Source: 34-65-8 sp964516135
GTDB lineage: Bacteria > Pseudomonadota > Alphaproteobacteria > Sphingomonadales > Sphingomonadaceae
Length of the DNA: 64,000 nt
Reading direction: 5' to 3'
Assembly: GCA_964516135.1 (NCBI GenBank)
Contig: CAZEWN010000006.1
Coordinates: forward strand, 1-64,000
Positions within the stretch are counted from its first letter, which is position 1. The number at the start of each line of letters is the position of its first letter. Both the position numbers and the translations under genes were made by a program. Shown here piece by piece: positions 46,245 through 55,095 of this stretch. Under the pieces are notes generated by a model, which was not told the DNA's origin, did no database searches, and saw nothing but the letters and a program-made list of their open reading frames with translations.

Positions 46245-46568
46245 TCAGCCGGTGCCCGGTTCCGCCTCATGTGCGGGTTCCCCGCGCGGCTCGTCTTCTT
46301 CGAACAGCCCCATGATCGGATTGCGGGCAAGCCACACAAGCAAGGCAGCCACCAGCGCGGCGAGCACGCCACGATTGTTGTCGACCAGGTCGGCCGCTTC
46401 ATCCAGCATGTCGCTTGCCCCTTCGCTGACCCGGCCAGCCAGCCGTGATCCGAGGTTGCGGACGGCAAGATCGGCCCGCAACTGGTCGACATCGGCCCGG
46501 ACAAGCGCCAGCGCGGCGTCGCGCAGCGCCTTGTCCTCGATCATCCGGCGTTCGAGCGGATTGCTCAT
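46245..46568 (-). CDS. Hypothetical membrane-associated protein (cluster member 3)
   Basis: A 107-residue protein: an acidic/basic helical N-terminus (MSNPLERRMIEDKALRDAALALVRADVDQLRADL), an amphipathic middle and one membrane segment GVLAALVAALLVWLARNPI, then an acidic tail. Its ATG overlaps the stop of the holin-X-like gene by 4 nt, so the two are co-translated. No family recognised. Confidence 0.65.
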   Translation of the reverse strand: MSNPLERRMIEDKALRDAALALVRADVDQLRADLAVRNLGSRLAGRVSEGASDMLDEAADLVDNNRGVLAALVAALLVWLARNPIMGLFEEDEPRGEPAHEAEPGTG

Positions 46569-46957
46569 GACCGATCTCCGTCGAATACTTCCGTAAGCGT
46601 GCGGAAACGTGCGCGCGCCAGCAAAGCAAACACCGCCGCCGCCGCGACCAGTGAGCCAACTACGGCGGCGGTCGCACCCAGCGGGGTCAAATGCGGAGCA
46701 AGCGTGATCACCAAACCGACCACCAGCGCGGTGAAAGCCGAGTTCAGGCAGGCAAATGCGACAAGCCCCAAGACCGTGCCGCGCTTGCCCTTGCTGGCAA
46801 TCAGCGCGGCACGACTCTTCTGATAGGCGATCTCGGCTTCGAGGTAATTGCGACCATCGTCGATCAGGTTGCCGATATCCTCGGTAAGCGAACGTGCCTC
46901 GTTCGCTTCTCCTACCTGGGCGTCGATTCCACCCACGGGTTCGTCATGTCGGTCCAC
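46565..46957 (-). CDS. Phage holin-like / superfamily III holin-X-type membrane protein (cluster member 2)
   Basis: A 130-residue protein with a helical N-terminus (EARSLTEDIGNLIDDGRNYLEAEIAYQKSRAAL) and two membrane segments (VLGLVAFACLNSAFTALVVGLVI and AAVVGSLVAAAAVFALLARARF). This is the layout of DUF1469 (putative actinobacteriophage holin superfamily III, holin-X); such chromosomal copies are not linked to phage lysis. It overlaps the next gene by ATGA. Confidence 0.75.
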   Translation of the reverse strand: MDRHDEPVGGIDAQVGEANEARSLTEDIGNLIDDGRNYLEAEIAYQKSRAALIASKGKRGTVLGLVAFACLNSAFTALVVGLVITLAPHLTPLGATAAVVGSLVAAAAVFALLARARFRTLTEVFDGDRS

Positions 46958-46980
46958 GAAATCCCCCCGCGTGGTGAATG

Positions 46981-47571
46981 TCAGTCGCGGCTGCCACGGA
47001 AAAGGCGAGCGATCATGAAGCCGGCGACCGCGGCCAGGCCGACAGCCAGACCGGGGCTCTTGCGAACCATCTCTCGCGCGTCCTCGCCCAATTCCTCGAC
47101 GCTCTTGTTGTCGAGTTTTGTCGAGGCGTCCTGCAGGCTCTGCGAAGCCTTGCGGGCGTAGTCGCCATACTGCGCGCCGAATTTGTCATCGATGGTCGCG
47201 GCGTTATCGGACACGACCTTGCTGAGCGAGGCAAGCGCCTCACTCGCCTTGGCCTTGCCTTCGACGGCAAGCTCGCCCGCCTTGCCCTTGGCCTGCTCGC
47301 CGTAGCCCTTGGCTTCGGTAACCCAGTCCTTGCTGCGGTCGCGCGCCTGGTCGCGCATGGCAATGGCACGGTCGCCCGCGTCGGCCTTAAGTGCGGCGGC
47401 GCCAGCGCGCGCCTCGTCCAGTGCGGCATTGAAGCGGCTTTTGGCTTCGGCGCGATGATCCGCGGCCGGGGCTTGCGCCTCGGTGGAGGTGACCACCGAA
47501 CTAGCCGCGGACTTGCGCGGCGCGGCTTTCTTGGCGGTCGGCTTCTTGGGAGTGGTGGGGGTGGTTGCCAT
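46981..47571 (-). CDS. Lys/Ala-rich protein with C-terminal membrane anchor (cluster member 1)
   Basis: A 196-residue protein: an N-terminal histone H1-like Lys/Ala/Pro segment (PKKPTAKKAAPRKSAA), a long Ala/Lys/Asp-rich helical middle with repeated AK-rich heptads (LEA-like), and a C-terminal membrane segment PGLAVGLAAVAGFMIARLFRG. The C-terminal design resembles the ribosome-associated ElaB/YqjD family. ATG 47571 is chosen from composition. It would be the first gene of the four-gene set, divergent from eno. Confidence 0.65.
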   Translation of the reverse strand: MATTPTTPKKPTAKKAAPRKSAASSVVTSTEAQAPAADHRAEAKSRFNAALDEARAGAAALKADAGDRAIAMRDQARDRSKDWVTEAKGYGEQAKGKAGELAVEGKAKASEALASLSKVVSDNAATIDDKFGAQYGDYARKASQSLQDASTKLDNKSVEELGEDAREMVRKSPGLAVGLAAVAGFMIARLFRGSRD

Positions 47572-47746
47572 GATACTCGTCCTTCTGCCCTCAATTCGTA
47601 TGCAACGGCGCCCCGAGGGTGCCATTTGCGGGACTCCATGCTGCAACGCAACTTGCGCGGCAATGTTCCGGCGCATAGAGCGCGGCAAGCCTCCATGTGG
47701 GGGTGTCTTAGTGAATTACAACACCCATTGCCGGAGCGCCACTGCC

Positions 47747-49042
47747 ATGACCGCCATCATCGACATTCACGGCCGCGAAATCCTTGATAGCCGGGGCAAT
47801 CCGACAGTGGAGGTCGACGTGCTGCTCGAAGATGGCAGCTTTGGCCGCGCCGCGGTCCCTTCCGGGGCATCGACCGGCGCGCATGAGGCGGTGGAGCTGC
47901 GCGACGGCGACAAGGGGCGCTATATCGGCAAGGGCGTGCTGAAGGCTGTCGAAGCGGTCAATTCCGAGATCGCCGATGCCGTGCTTGGGCTGGATGCGGA
48001 AGACCAGCGCGACATCGACAATGCGATGATCGCGTTGGACGGCACCCCCAACAAGAGCCGCGTGGGGGCAAATGCGATCCTTGGCACCAGCCTCGCGGTC
48101 GCCAAGGCCGCGGCGAACGCGCGCGGGCTGCCGCTATACAGCTATATCGGCGGGGTGTCGGCGCATGTCCTGCCGGTGCCGATGATGAACATCATCAACG
48201 GCGGCGAGCATGCCGACAACCCGATCGACATCCAGGAATTCATGGTCATGCCGATCGGCGCCGATAGCCTCGCCGAAGGCGTGCGCTGGGGCGCGGAGAT
48301 TTTCCACACCCTGAAAAAAGGGTTGTCCGACAAGGGCCTGTCGACCGCCGTAGGCGATGAAGGCGGGTTCGCGCCGAACCTCGCCAGCACGCGCGCGGCG
48401 CTCGATTTCATCATGGCATCGATCGAGCAAGCCGGGTTCAAGCCCGGCACCGACGTGGCTCTGGCACTTGATTGCGCCTCGACGGAATTCTTTGCCGACG
48501 GCCGATACGACATGGCGGGTGAACAGATTTCACTCTCGCCCGAAGAGATGGCGCAATACCTCGCCAAACTTTGCGACGAATATCCGATCCGCTCGATCGA
48601 GGACGGGATGAGCGAAGATGATTTCGAAGGCTGGAAGGCGCTGACCGACCTGATCGGCGCCTCCAGGAACGGGAAGCCGGGCGTGCAGCTGGTGGGCGAC
48701 GACCTGTTCGTGACCAATCCTGAACGGCTGCGCGACGGGATTAAAGCCGGTCTCGCCAATTCGTTGCTGGTCAAGGTCAATCAGATCGGCACCCTGACCG
48801 AGACGCTGGAGGCCGTGCAGATGGCGCATCGCGCGGGTTACACTTCGGTGATGAGCCATCGCTCCGGCGAAACCGAGGACGCGACCATTGCCGACCTCGC
48901 GGTCGCGACCAACTGCGGTCAGATCAAGACGGGCTCGCTCGCGCGCTCCGATCGGCTCGCCAAGTACAACCAGCTGATCCGGATCGAGGAGGAGCTGGGC
49001 GACAGTGCGCGTTATGCCGGGCTCGGCTGTTTCGGGCGCTAG
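47747..49042 (+). CDS. eno: Enolase
   Basis: Enolase converts 2-phosphoglycerate to phosphoenolpyruvate. The 431-residue protein has AVPSGASTGAHEAVELRD, the Mg2+ ligands Asp and Glu in ALDCASTEFF, SIEDGMSEDDFEGW and DDLFVTN, the catalytic Lys in VKVNQIGTLTET and the SHRSGETED loop. ATG 47747 is the family start; the frame extends 88 codons upstream. Its TAG is the shared CTAG at 49039-49042. Confidence 0.97.
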   Translation: MTAIIDIHGREILDSRGNPTVEVDVLLEDGSFGRAAVPSGASTGAHEAVELRDGDKGRYIGKGVLKAVEAVNSEIADAVLGLDAEDQRDIDNAMIALDGTPNKSRVGANAILGTSLAVAKAAANARGLPLYSYIGGVSAHVLPVPMMNIINGGEHADNPIDIQEFMVMPIGADSLAEGVRWGAEIFHTLKKGLSDKGLSTAVGDEGGFAPNLASTRAALDFIMASIEQAGFKPGTDVALALDCASTEFFADGRYDMAGEQISLSPEEMAQYLAKLCDEYPIRSIEDGMSEDDFEGWKALTDLIGASRNGKPGVQLVGDDLFVTNPERLRDGIKAGLANSLLVKVNQIGTLTETLEAVQMAHRAGYTSVMSHRSGETEDATIADLAVATNCGQIKTGSLARSDRLAKYNQLIRIEEELGDSARYAGLGCFGR

Positions 49043-49302
49043 TCGCCCGGCTTGCTATCCGCCCGGTTCTTGGGGTGAAACCAGTATTGCCACACGCCCC
49101 ACAGATTGATGAATAACAGCACGGCGTTCATCGCCACGATAGGCATCGTGCCTTCCATCCAGCCGGCGATAATCCATGTTATCGACACTGCGCAGAAAAG
49201 CACGAAGCCCCATGCAGTGGCGCGGCGTCCGAGGTCGAAAGCGATCAGGCCGGCGGCGATCATCGTTCCGATCGCCGCGACCCATTCCAGAGGTCCGTTC
49301 AT
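49039..49302 (-). CDS. Small three-helix membrane protein (87 aa)
   Basis: An 87-residue protein with three hydrophobic segments: WVAAIGTMIAAGLIAF, WGFVLFCAVSITWIIAGW and IVAMNAVLLFINLWGVWQYWF, then a charged tail. Architecture and the aromatic third segment resemble small SMR/PnuC-like proteins, but the family is not identified. ATG 49302 was chosen; the frame extends 42 codons over ribH. The stop is the CTAG shared with eno. Confidence 0.55.
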   Translation of the reverse strand: MNGPLEWVAAIGTMIAAGLIAFDLGRRATAWGFVLFCAVSITWIIAGWMEGTMPIVAMNAVLLFINLWGVWQYWFHPKNRADSKPGD

Positions 49303-49342
49303 GACGGCTTGAGCGATTGAGGCGCGGCCTCGTTCCCGCTCG

Positions 49343-49762
49343 TCAGGCGAACTTTTCGCGCAGGTCCAGCAGCGCCAGCGCGGCCTTCGCGGCTTCGCCC
49401 CCCTTGTCCTTCTGCGCCGGATCGGCACGGACCACCGCCTGCGCCTCGTTCTCGACCGTCAGGATGCCGTTACCGATGGCAATCCCGTCCATCGTCAGAG
49501 CCATGATGCCACGCGCGCTTTCCCCCGCGACGATCTCGAAATGGTAGGTTTCGCCGCGGATCACCACACCGATGGCGACGAACCCGTCATATTGTCCACA
49601 TTCCGCGGTCAGCGCGATGGCTCCGGGCAGCTCCAGCGCACCAGGCACGGTCAGCACGTCGACTGCGTGGCCCGCCCCCTCCAGCGCTGCGCGCGCACCA
49701 GCCACGAGCATGTCGTTGAGGTGGTCGTAGAACCGGGCTTCGACGATCAGGAAACGTGCCAT
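49343..49762 (-). CDS. ribH: 6,7-dimethyl-8-ribityllumazine synthase
   Basis: RibH makes the direct precursor of riboflavin; it assembles as a large capsid. The 139-residue protein has VPGALELPGAIALTAE, the phosphate-site stretch GVVIRGETYHFEIVAGESARG with the conserved His, and DGIAIGNGILTVENEAQA. It lacks any longer N-terminus. No FMN riboswitch is visible upstream. It is probably monocistronic, though the small membrane protein may follow on its transcript. Confidence 0.95.
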   Translation of the reverse strand: MARFLIVEARFYDHLNDMLVAGARAALEGAGHAVDVLTVPGALELPGAIALTAECGQYDGFVAIGVVIRGETYHFEIVAGESARGIMALTMDGIAIGNGILTVENEAQAVVRADPAQKDKGGEAAKAALALLDLREKFA

Positions 49763-49927
49763 GAATCACTCCGCTGCTGCGCGCCCGTCCCTAGCGGGGT
49801 GCGGCGGCGCGGGAAAGCGTGGCGGAGCACGCTCGGCACGGGCGATGCAGGCCGGGGAGGCTCGATTTGTCGTCAGGCGACAGTTTGCAGATGGGGCTGC
49901 GTATTCATGCCTGTTGATGGTAGCCGA
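49763..49927. other. Intergenic region upstream of ribH
   Basis: This gap between the ribH start and the LysR remnant shows no intact gene on either strand. It is GC-rich and has no hairpin with U-run; it presumably holds the ribH promoter. The lysR remnant lies further left of gcdH. Confidence 0.4.
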
Positions 49928-50083
49928 TCAGGATGTTCCGGATTGCGCCCACTCGGCATCCTCCCGTCCCGCGAGCCGTTTGCTGACCACGGATTGGGCT
50001 ATGCCCAGCTGATCTGCGGCACGCCCGAAGCTGCGTTCTTCCGCCACGGCGATGAAGGTCAACAGGCCTTGATTGTCGAGCAT
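49928..50083 (-). pseudogene. Truncated LysR-family regulator (N-terminal HTH remnant)
   Basis: A 51-codon frame starts MLDNQGLLTFIAVAEERSF and continues GRAADQLGIAQSVVSKRLAGRE, a clear LysR helix-turn-helix. It then loses similarity (EDAEWAQSGTS) and stops at TGA 49928-49930, where an intact LysR protein would continue for about 240 residues. No other frame downstream restores the effector domain. It is divergent from the acyl-CoA dehydrogenase gene, the usual position of a gcdR-type regulator. It is either a recent pseudogene or a DNA-binding-domain fragment. Confidence 0.75.
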
Positions 50084-50180
50084 CGTCCGACATTATTCCA
50101 GAATGCGATCGTCATCCGCAAAAATTTAGCTTGTGAGCGATCAACCCGTCCATCAACGCGATGACCGAGGAGCTTTACCG

Positions 50181-51365
50181 ATGACCACCGCACCGCAATT
50201 CGACTGGGCCGATCCGTTCGCCCTCGACGATCAGTTGACCGAAGATGAACGCATGATTCGCGATGCGGCGCAGGCCTTCGCCCAATCCGAATTGCAGCCA
50301 CGGGTGATTGAGAGCTTCGCAGGCGAGGCCGATGCGCCGGAACTGTTCGCGATGATGGGCCAGGCCGGGCTGTTGGGCGCAACGGTGCCCGCTGAACAGG
50401 GCGGGGCGGGCGCAAGCTATGTCGGCTACGGTCTGATCGCGCGCGAAATCGAACGCGTGGATTCTGGCTATCGTTCGATGGCGAGCGTCCAGTCGAGCCT
50501 GGTGATCCATCCGATCCACGCATATGGTTCGGACGATCAGCGGGCCAAATATTTGCCCGGTCTGATCGCGGGCGACCTGATCGGATGTTTCGGCCTGACC
50601 GAACCCGATGCCGGTTCGGACCCCGGCGGCATGCGGACCGTCGCGAGGGCCGATGGCGATGGCTACACGATCAGCGGCACGAAAACCTGGATTTCGAACG
50701 CTCCTTTCGCCGATGTCTTCGTCGTCTGGGCCAAGTCGGAACCGCATGGTGGCAGGATCCGCGGGTTCGTGCTGGAAAAGGGGATGGCCGGGCTATCCGC
50801 TCCCAGGATTGGCGGCAAGCTGAGCCTCCGGACCAGTGCGACCGGCATGATCCAGATGGACGAGGTCAAGCTGCCCGCCGATGCCCTGCTGCCCAATGTC
50901 GAGGGGATGGGTGGGCCGTTCGGATGCCTAAACCGAGCGCGTTACGGCATTTCCTGGGGTAGCATGGGCGCTGCAGAGTTCTGCTACGCCGCCGCGCGGC
51001 AGTACGGGTTGGACCGCAGGCAGTTCGGCGTGCCGCTGGCGGCAAAGCAGCTCTACCAGCTCAAGCTTGCCGACATGGCGACGCATATCGCGCTTGGTCT
51101 CCAGGCGTCGTTGCGCGTGGGACGGCTGATGGACGAACATCGCTTCGCGCCCGAGATGATTTCGATCGTGAAGCGCAACAATGTCGGCAAGGCGCTTGAG
51201 ATCGCCCGAGCCGCGCGTGACATGCATGGAGGCAACGGAATTTCGGAGGAATACCAGGTCATGCGGCACATGGTAAACCTGGAAACGGTCAACACCTACG
51301 AAGGTACGCACGATGTCCACGCCCTGATCCTGGGCCGGGCAATCACTGGCATCGCCGCGTTTTGA
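50181..51365 (+). CDS. gcdH: Acyl-CoA dehydrogenase, glutaryl-CoA dehydrogenase-like
   Basis: A 394-residue FAD enzyme that would oxidise and decarboxylate glutaryl-CoA to crotonyl-CoA in lysine or tryptophan catabolism. Features are FGLTEPDAGSDPGGMRT, the TISGTKTWISNAPFADVFVVWAKSE region, LNRARYGISWGSMGAAEFCY, QFGVPLAAKQLYQLKLADM, and the catalytic Glu in VNTYEGTHDVHALILGRAITG. The sequence fits glutaryl-CoA dehydrogenases better than short-chain acyl-CoA dehydrogenases. ATG 50181 follows AGGAG. It is flanked by remnants of a LysR regulator and a CaiB/BaiF-type CoA-transferase. Confidence 0.87.
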   Translation: MTTAPQFDWADPFALDDQLTEDERMIRDAAQAFAQSELQPRVIESFAGEADAPELFAMMGQAGLLGATVPAEQGGAGASYVGYGLIAREIERVDSGYRSMASVQSSLVIHPIHAYGSDDQRAKYLPGLIAGDLIGCFGLTEPDAGSDPGGMRTVARADGDGYTISGTKTWISNAPFADVFVVWAKSEPHGGRIRGFVLEKGMAGLSAPRIGGKLSLRTSATGMIQMDEVKLPADALLPNVEGMGGPFGCLNRARYGISWGSMGAAEFCYAAARQYGLDRRQFGVPLAAKQLYQLKLADMATHIALGLQASLRVGRLMDEHRFAPEMISIVKRNNVGKALEIARAARDMHGGNGISEEYQVMRHMVNLETVNTYEGTHDVHALILGRAITGIAAF

Positions 51366-51400
51366 TGCCAGGATCGCCTCCCCAGGCGGGCCTCTGAGTT

Positions 51401-51475
51401 TTGATCGCCAGCCCGGCCGCGCTCGCCGTGCGGGAGCGGACCGGGCGAGACCAGCAGATCGACATGGCGCTGGTC
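51401..51475 (+). pseudogene. Remnant of a CaiB/BaiF-type (family III) CoA-transferase
   Basis: About 22 residues, SPAALAVRERTGRDQQIDMAL, match the LAAL-HERERTGRGQHIDVAL segment that is highly conserved in family III CoA-transferases. A stop lies just upstream in this frame (51395-51397) and similarity ends after ALV. CoA-transferases of this family normally lie next to glutaryl-CoA dehydrogenase genes, which supports the reading. The match is short, so chance cannot be fully excluded. Confidence 0.5.
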
Positions 51476-51732
51476 AGCGCGCTGGTCCGTGCCGCATTCG
51501 GCCGGGCCGATCGACAAGGCGGCGCATGTCTGGCCGATTATGAGGCCGCACACTGCGAAACTTTGCCCGGCGAGGGCGGCGCCACCAATGATCCGCCCAG
51601 CGTCCGCAACGCGATCCGATATTCGCCCGCTGATCGCTCGCCACAACGCGACCAGCGCCGCGCCTGGGGCAACGCTGAACGGGTCGACGGGGGAATGGGC
51701 GGCTGCATTTTCGGCTGTCGACGGAGAGAAGG
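51476..51732. other. No intact gene recognised
   Basis: Between the CoA-transferase remnant and tRNA-Lys I see only frames without family signatures on either strand. The minus-strand frame that crosses this region starts inside the tRNA gene. The DNA may be decayed transferase sequence. Confidence 0.5.
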
Positions 51733-51808
<76 letters not shown>

Positions 51809-51958
51809 ACACCGCCGTTTCGGGCGTGCCGCCGATTCGGCGGAGGCGCTGCGTATAGCGATTGTTTCGGAGAGGGGAAGCCCTTCCTGGAAAAACCGCT
51901 TGGATCGCTGGCCGTGTGGCAGGGAGGTGCATTCACCCCCTTGTCGGCACGCCCGCGA

Positions 51959-53077
51959 TCAGTCGATGAAACGGGTCTTGGGGCCGTCGCGGTTCCAGCG
52001 GTTGACGGTCATGATCGTGCCCAGGCATATCATGTTCGTCATCATCGATGATCCCCCATGGCTGAGGAACGGCAAGGGAATGCCCACGACCGGCGCGAAG
52101 CCGACGACCATCATCAGGTTGATCGCAATGTAGAAGAAAACCGTTGCCGTCATGCCCGACGCGAGCAGGCGTGAGAACCGATCCGGCGACTGGCGCGCGA
52201 CGCGCAGGCCCCATCGCAGGATAAGGCCATAGACGAGCAGTACCGCCAAGCTGCCCAGCAGCCCCCATTCTTCCGACATCGTTGCGAATACGAAATCGGT
52301 GTGCGGTTCCGGCAGGTATTCAAGATGGCTTTGCGAACCGTTGTTGAATCCCTTTCCCGTGATACCGCCCGACCCGATCGCGATCTTCGACTGGGTAATG
52401 TGATAGCCCGCGCCCAGCGGGTCGCTTTCGGGATCGAGGAAAGTGGTGACACGGCGCTGCTGGTAGTCGTGCAACCCAAAGAAGAACGCGACCGGGGCCA
52501 TCACCAGGGCGGCCCCGCCTGCCAGCATGAACCAGCGGAGGGGCAGGCCCGCGAGAAACATCACCACCACGCCCCCGAACGCGATTGAAAGCGCGGTTCC
52601 GAGATCGGGCTGCAACAGCACCAGGATCATCGGCAAGGCGATCAGGCCGCCCGCTGGCACCAGCGAGCGCCACGACGGGACCATGCCTGCCGGCAGGGTG
52701 GCATAGAAGCGTGCAAGCGCCAGCACGACCGCAGGCTTCATCAATTCGGATGGTTGCAGCCGAATGAAGCCCAGGTCGAGCCAGCGCTGGCTCCCGCCCG
52801 CAACCGCGCCCAGCGCCTCTACCCCCACGAGCAAGATCAGCACGACGGCATAAATGGGGTAGGCCACCATTTTGACGAAATCGCGGTTGAACCACGTGAG
52901 GGTTGCCGCCAATGCGAGGAACACGGCGAAGCGCAGCAAGTGCGAAGCGGCGTACGGCTGCCACGATCCACCCGCCGCCGAATAAAGCACCATAGCCCCG
53001 AAGCCGACGAGCAGGATCAGCGGCAGCAGCATGCCCCAGGGCTGGCGCGCTATGGGCGCCGGAATGATACCGCTCAT
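51959..53077 (-). CDS. rodA: Peptidoglycan glycosyltransferase RodA
   Basis: RodA is the SEDS-family transglycosylase of the elongasome. The 372-residue protein has about ten membrane helices and the SEDS motifs QRWLDLGFIRLQPSELMKP, LLQPDLGTALSI, GKGFNNGSQSHLEYLPEPHTDFVFATMSEEWG and the C-terminal PLPFLSHGGSSMMTN. Its ATG overlaps the mrdA stop (ATGA). It is the last gene of mreBCD-mrdA-rodA (rodA is also called mrdB). Confidence 0.97.
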   Translation of the reverse strand: MSGIIPAPIARQPWGMLLPLILLVGFGAMVLYSAAGGSWQPYAASHLLRFAVFLALAATLTWFNRDFVKMVAYPIYAVVLILLVGVEALGAVAGGSQRWLDLGFIRLQPSELMKPAVVLALARFYATLPAGMVPSWRSLVPAGGLIALPMILVLLQPDLGTALSIAFGGVVVMFLAGLPLRWFMLAGGAALVMAPVAFFFGLHDYQQRRVTTFLDPESDPLGAGYHITQSKIAIGSGGITGKGFNNGSQSHLEYLPEPHTDFVFATMSEEWGLLGSLAVLLVYGLILRWGLRVARQSPDRFSRLLASGMTATVFFYIAINLMMVVGFAPVVGIPLPFLSHGGSSMMTNMICLGTIMTVNRWNRDGPKTRFID

Positions 53078-55095
53078 CGCGATCGCTCGCTGCGATTGGT
53101 CGCGGCGTCCGTGGCGAGGGCAGCGGGTCGCAGGGCGGCCGCCCGTGCCTCGGCATCCACACGGTCGAAAATTTCCTGCTCGCGCCGGGGTACGGGCGCG
53201 ATCGCCTCACCCGCCTGCGCCGCATAGGCCGCATAGCGCGCGTCGAGGCGCTGTTGGGCGGTGCCGCCCCATCCTTTTTCGTAGGCGTGCAGCGCCTCCA
53301 GGCCCTTGGCCGGGTCGAACAGGAATGTCGTCACGTCGCGGGCAATGGGGTAAGCGGATCCGGAACCGCCGCCATGCTCGATCACCACCGCGCCGGCATA
53401 GCGGGGATTGTCGAACGGCGCGAAGAAGATGAACAGGCCGTGGTCGCGGTACTTCCACGGCCCCGTCTTGCCGCTGGAGATGTTGAGGCCGACCACCTGC
53501 GCCGTGCCCGTCTTGCCGGCCATAAGCACGTCGATCGGCAGTTTCGCCCGACCGGCGGTGCCGGGGCCGTTCACCACATCGCTCATCGCCTGCTGCATCA
53601 CTTCCACGTGGTTGCCGTGGAAATTCATCGATGGAGGCGCGGGCTGGCTGGGATCAAGCAGCAGGCGCGGCATCACCCGGCGCCCCGTGGCCAGCCGCGC
53701 CGCCATGACCGCCAGTTGCAGTGGATTGGACAGCATGTAGCCCTGGCCGATCGTGGCGTTGACGGTGTCGAAGGGTTGCCACGGCTGGCCGTACTTGCGC
53801 AGTTTCCAAGCCGGATCGGGCACGGTGCCGTAAAACTGGCTGAGCACAGGGAGCGGAAACTCTTCCCCCATGCCGCAACGCTTCGCCATCGGCGCGATAA
53901 CGTCCATGCCCAGTTTCTGCGCGAAATGGTAGAAATAGACGTCGCACGACTGGTAGATCGCCTTGCCCATGTCCGTCGTACCGTGCCCGCGGCGCTGCCA
54001 GCAATGGAACGTGCGGTTGCCCACGCGAAGGCCCCCCGGGCAGTTCACTGTCTCTGCCGGATCGAGTCCCGCCTCGAGGAAGGCCATCGCCACCATCGGC
54101 TTCACGGTCGAGCCGGGCGGATAGAGCCCCTTGAGCACCTTATTGCGGAGCGGAACGCGCTCGTCGTCGCGCAGCATGGCGTACTCGATCGCGCCAATGC
54201 CGTCGGAAAAGCTGTTGGGGTCAAAGCTGGGCATCGAAGCCATGCACAGCAGGTCGCCAGTGCGGCAATCCATCACGACGCACGAACCGGATTCGAGGCC
54301 GATGCGGCGCGCCGCGTAGTCCTGCAGCGGGCCATCGATCGTCAGCCGCACGGGCCGGCCCTGGATATCCTCGCGCGTTTCGAGGTCGCGCACGATCCGC
54401 CCGCCCGCGGTCACCTCCACCCGGCGGGCGCCGGGGGTGCCACGCAGGCGCTGTTCGAACTGCTTTTCCAGGCCGTCCTTGCCGATCTTGTAGCCAGGCG
54501 TGATCAGCAAGGGATTGCGGTCCTGCTCATATTCCTCCGCCGAAGCCGGCCCGACGTATCCAATCAGATGGCCGACCGCCGGCCCTGTCGGATAGAAGCG
54601 CGAGAAGCCGCGTTGCGGCACGACCCCAGGCAAATCGGGCAAGCGCACGCTCAGCGCGGCGAACTGATCGTAACTCAGGCCCGTTTCGACCTCTACCGGC
54701 TGAAATCCGCGCGCCTGCTCGATGCGGTCGCGCAAGTCGCGCACGGCGATTTCGTCGAGCCCCAGGATCTCGGTCAAAACGCCGATCGTGCGATCGGCGC
54801 CGATCAGACGCTCCGGGATCACGTCAACGCGGAAATCGGCCCGGTTCGATGCAAGCGGTGCACCGTGCCGGTCGAGTATCCAGCCGCGCCGGGGCGGTAT
54901 GAGGCTCAGGTTCACCCGGTTGCTTTCCGCCTGAACCGCGTATTTTTCGTTCTGCGCGATCGCGAGATAGCCAACGCGCCCCGCCAGCAAAGTGCCCACG
55001 CCAGCGCCCATCATCCCCAGCACAAAGCTGCGCCGGTCATAAGCGTTCTTCAGCGTCGCGGAGCTGAACAGCGGGCGGTTACGAAACCCGACCAT
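53074..55095 (-). CDS. mrdA: Penicillin-binding protein 2 (elongation transpeptidase)
   Basis: PBP2 crosslinks peptidoglycan during rod elongation. The 673-residue protein has an N-terminal cytoplasmic/membrane anchor (FVLGMMGAGVGTLLAGRVGYLAI), the pedestal domain and the transpeptidase motifs: SxxK in PPGSTVKPMVA (active-site Ser), the SxN-type motif as SCD in YQSCDVYFYHF, and KTG in GKTGTAQVVG. The length is a little above the usual 630. It is coupled to both neighbours by overlapping stop and start. Confidence 0.97.
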   Translation of the reverse strand: MVGFRNRPLFSSATLKNAYDRRSFVLGMMGAGVGTLLAGRVGYLAIAQNEKYAVQAESNRVNLSLIPPRRGWILDRHGAPLASNRADFRVDVIPERLIGADRTIGVLTEILGLDEIAVRDLRDRIEQARGFQPVEVETGLSYDQFAALSVRLPDLPGVVPQRGFSRFYPTGPAVGHLIGYVGPASAEEYEQDRNPLLITPGYKIGKDGLEKQFEQRLRGTPGARRVEVTAGGRIVRDLETREDIQGRPVRLTIDGPLQDYAARRIGLESGSCVVMDCRTGDLLCMASMPSFDPNSFSDGIGAIEYAMLRDDERVPLRNKVLKGLYPPGSTVKPMVAMAFLEAGLDPAETVNCPGGLRVGNRTFHCWQRRGHGTTDMGKAIYQSCDVYFYHFAQKLGMDVIAPMAKRCGMGEEFPLPVLSQFYGTVPDPAWKLRKYGQPWQPFDTVNATIGQGYMLSNPLQLAVMAARLATGRRVMPRLLLDPSQPAPPSMNFHGNHVEVMQQAMSDVVNGPGTAGRAKLPIDVLMAGKTGTAQVVGLNISSGKTGPWKYRDHGLFIFFAPFDNPRYAGAVVIEHGGGSGSAYPIARDVTTFLFDPAKGLEALHAYEKGWGGTAQQRLDARYAAYAAQAGEAIAPVPRREQEIFDRVDAEARAAALRPAALATDAATNRSERSR

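Noticed and set aside
46565..46957. Prophage indicated by the holin-like gene
   Set aside because: No other phage gene, integrase or attachment repeat is present, and holin-X family proteins are common chromosomal proteins.
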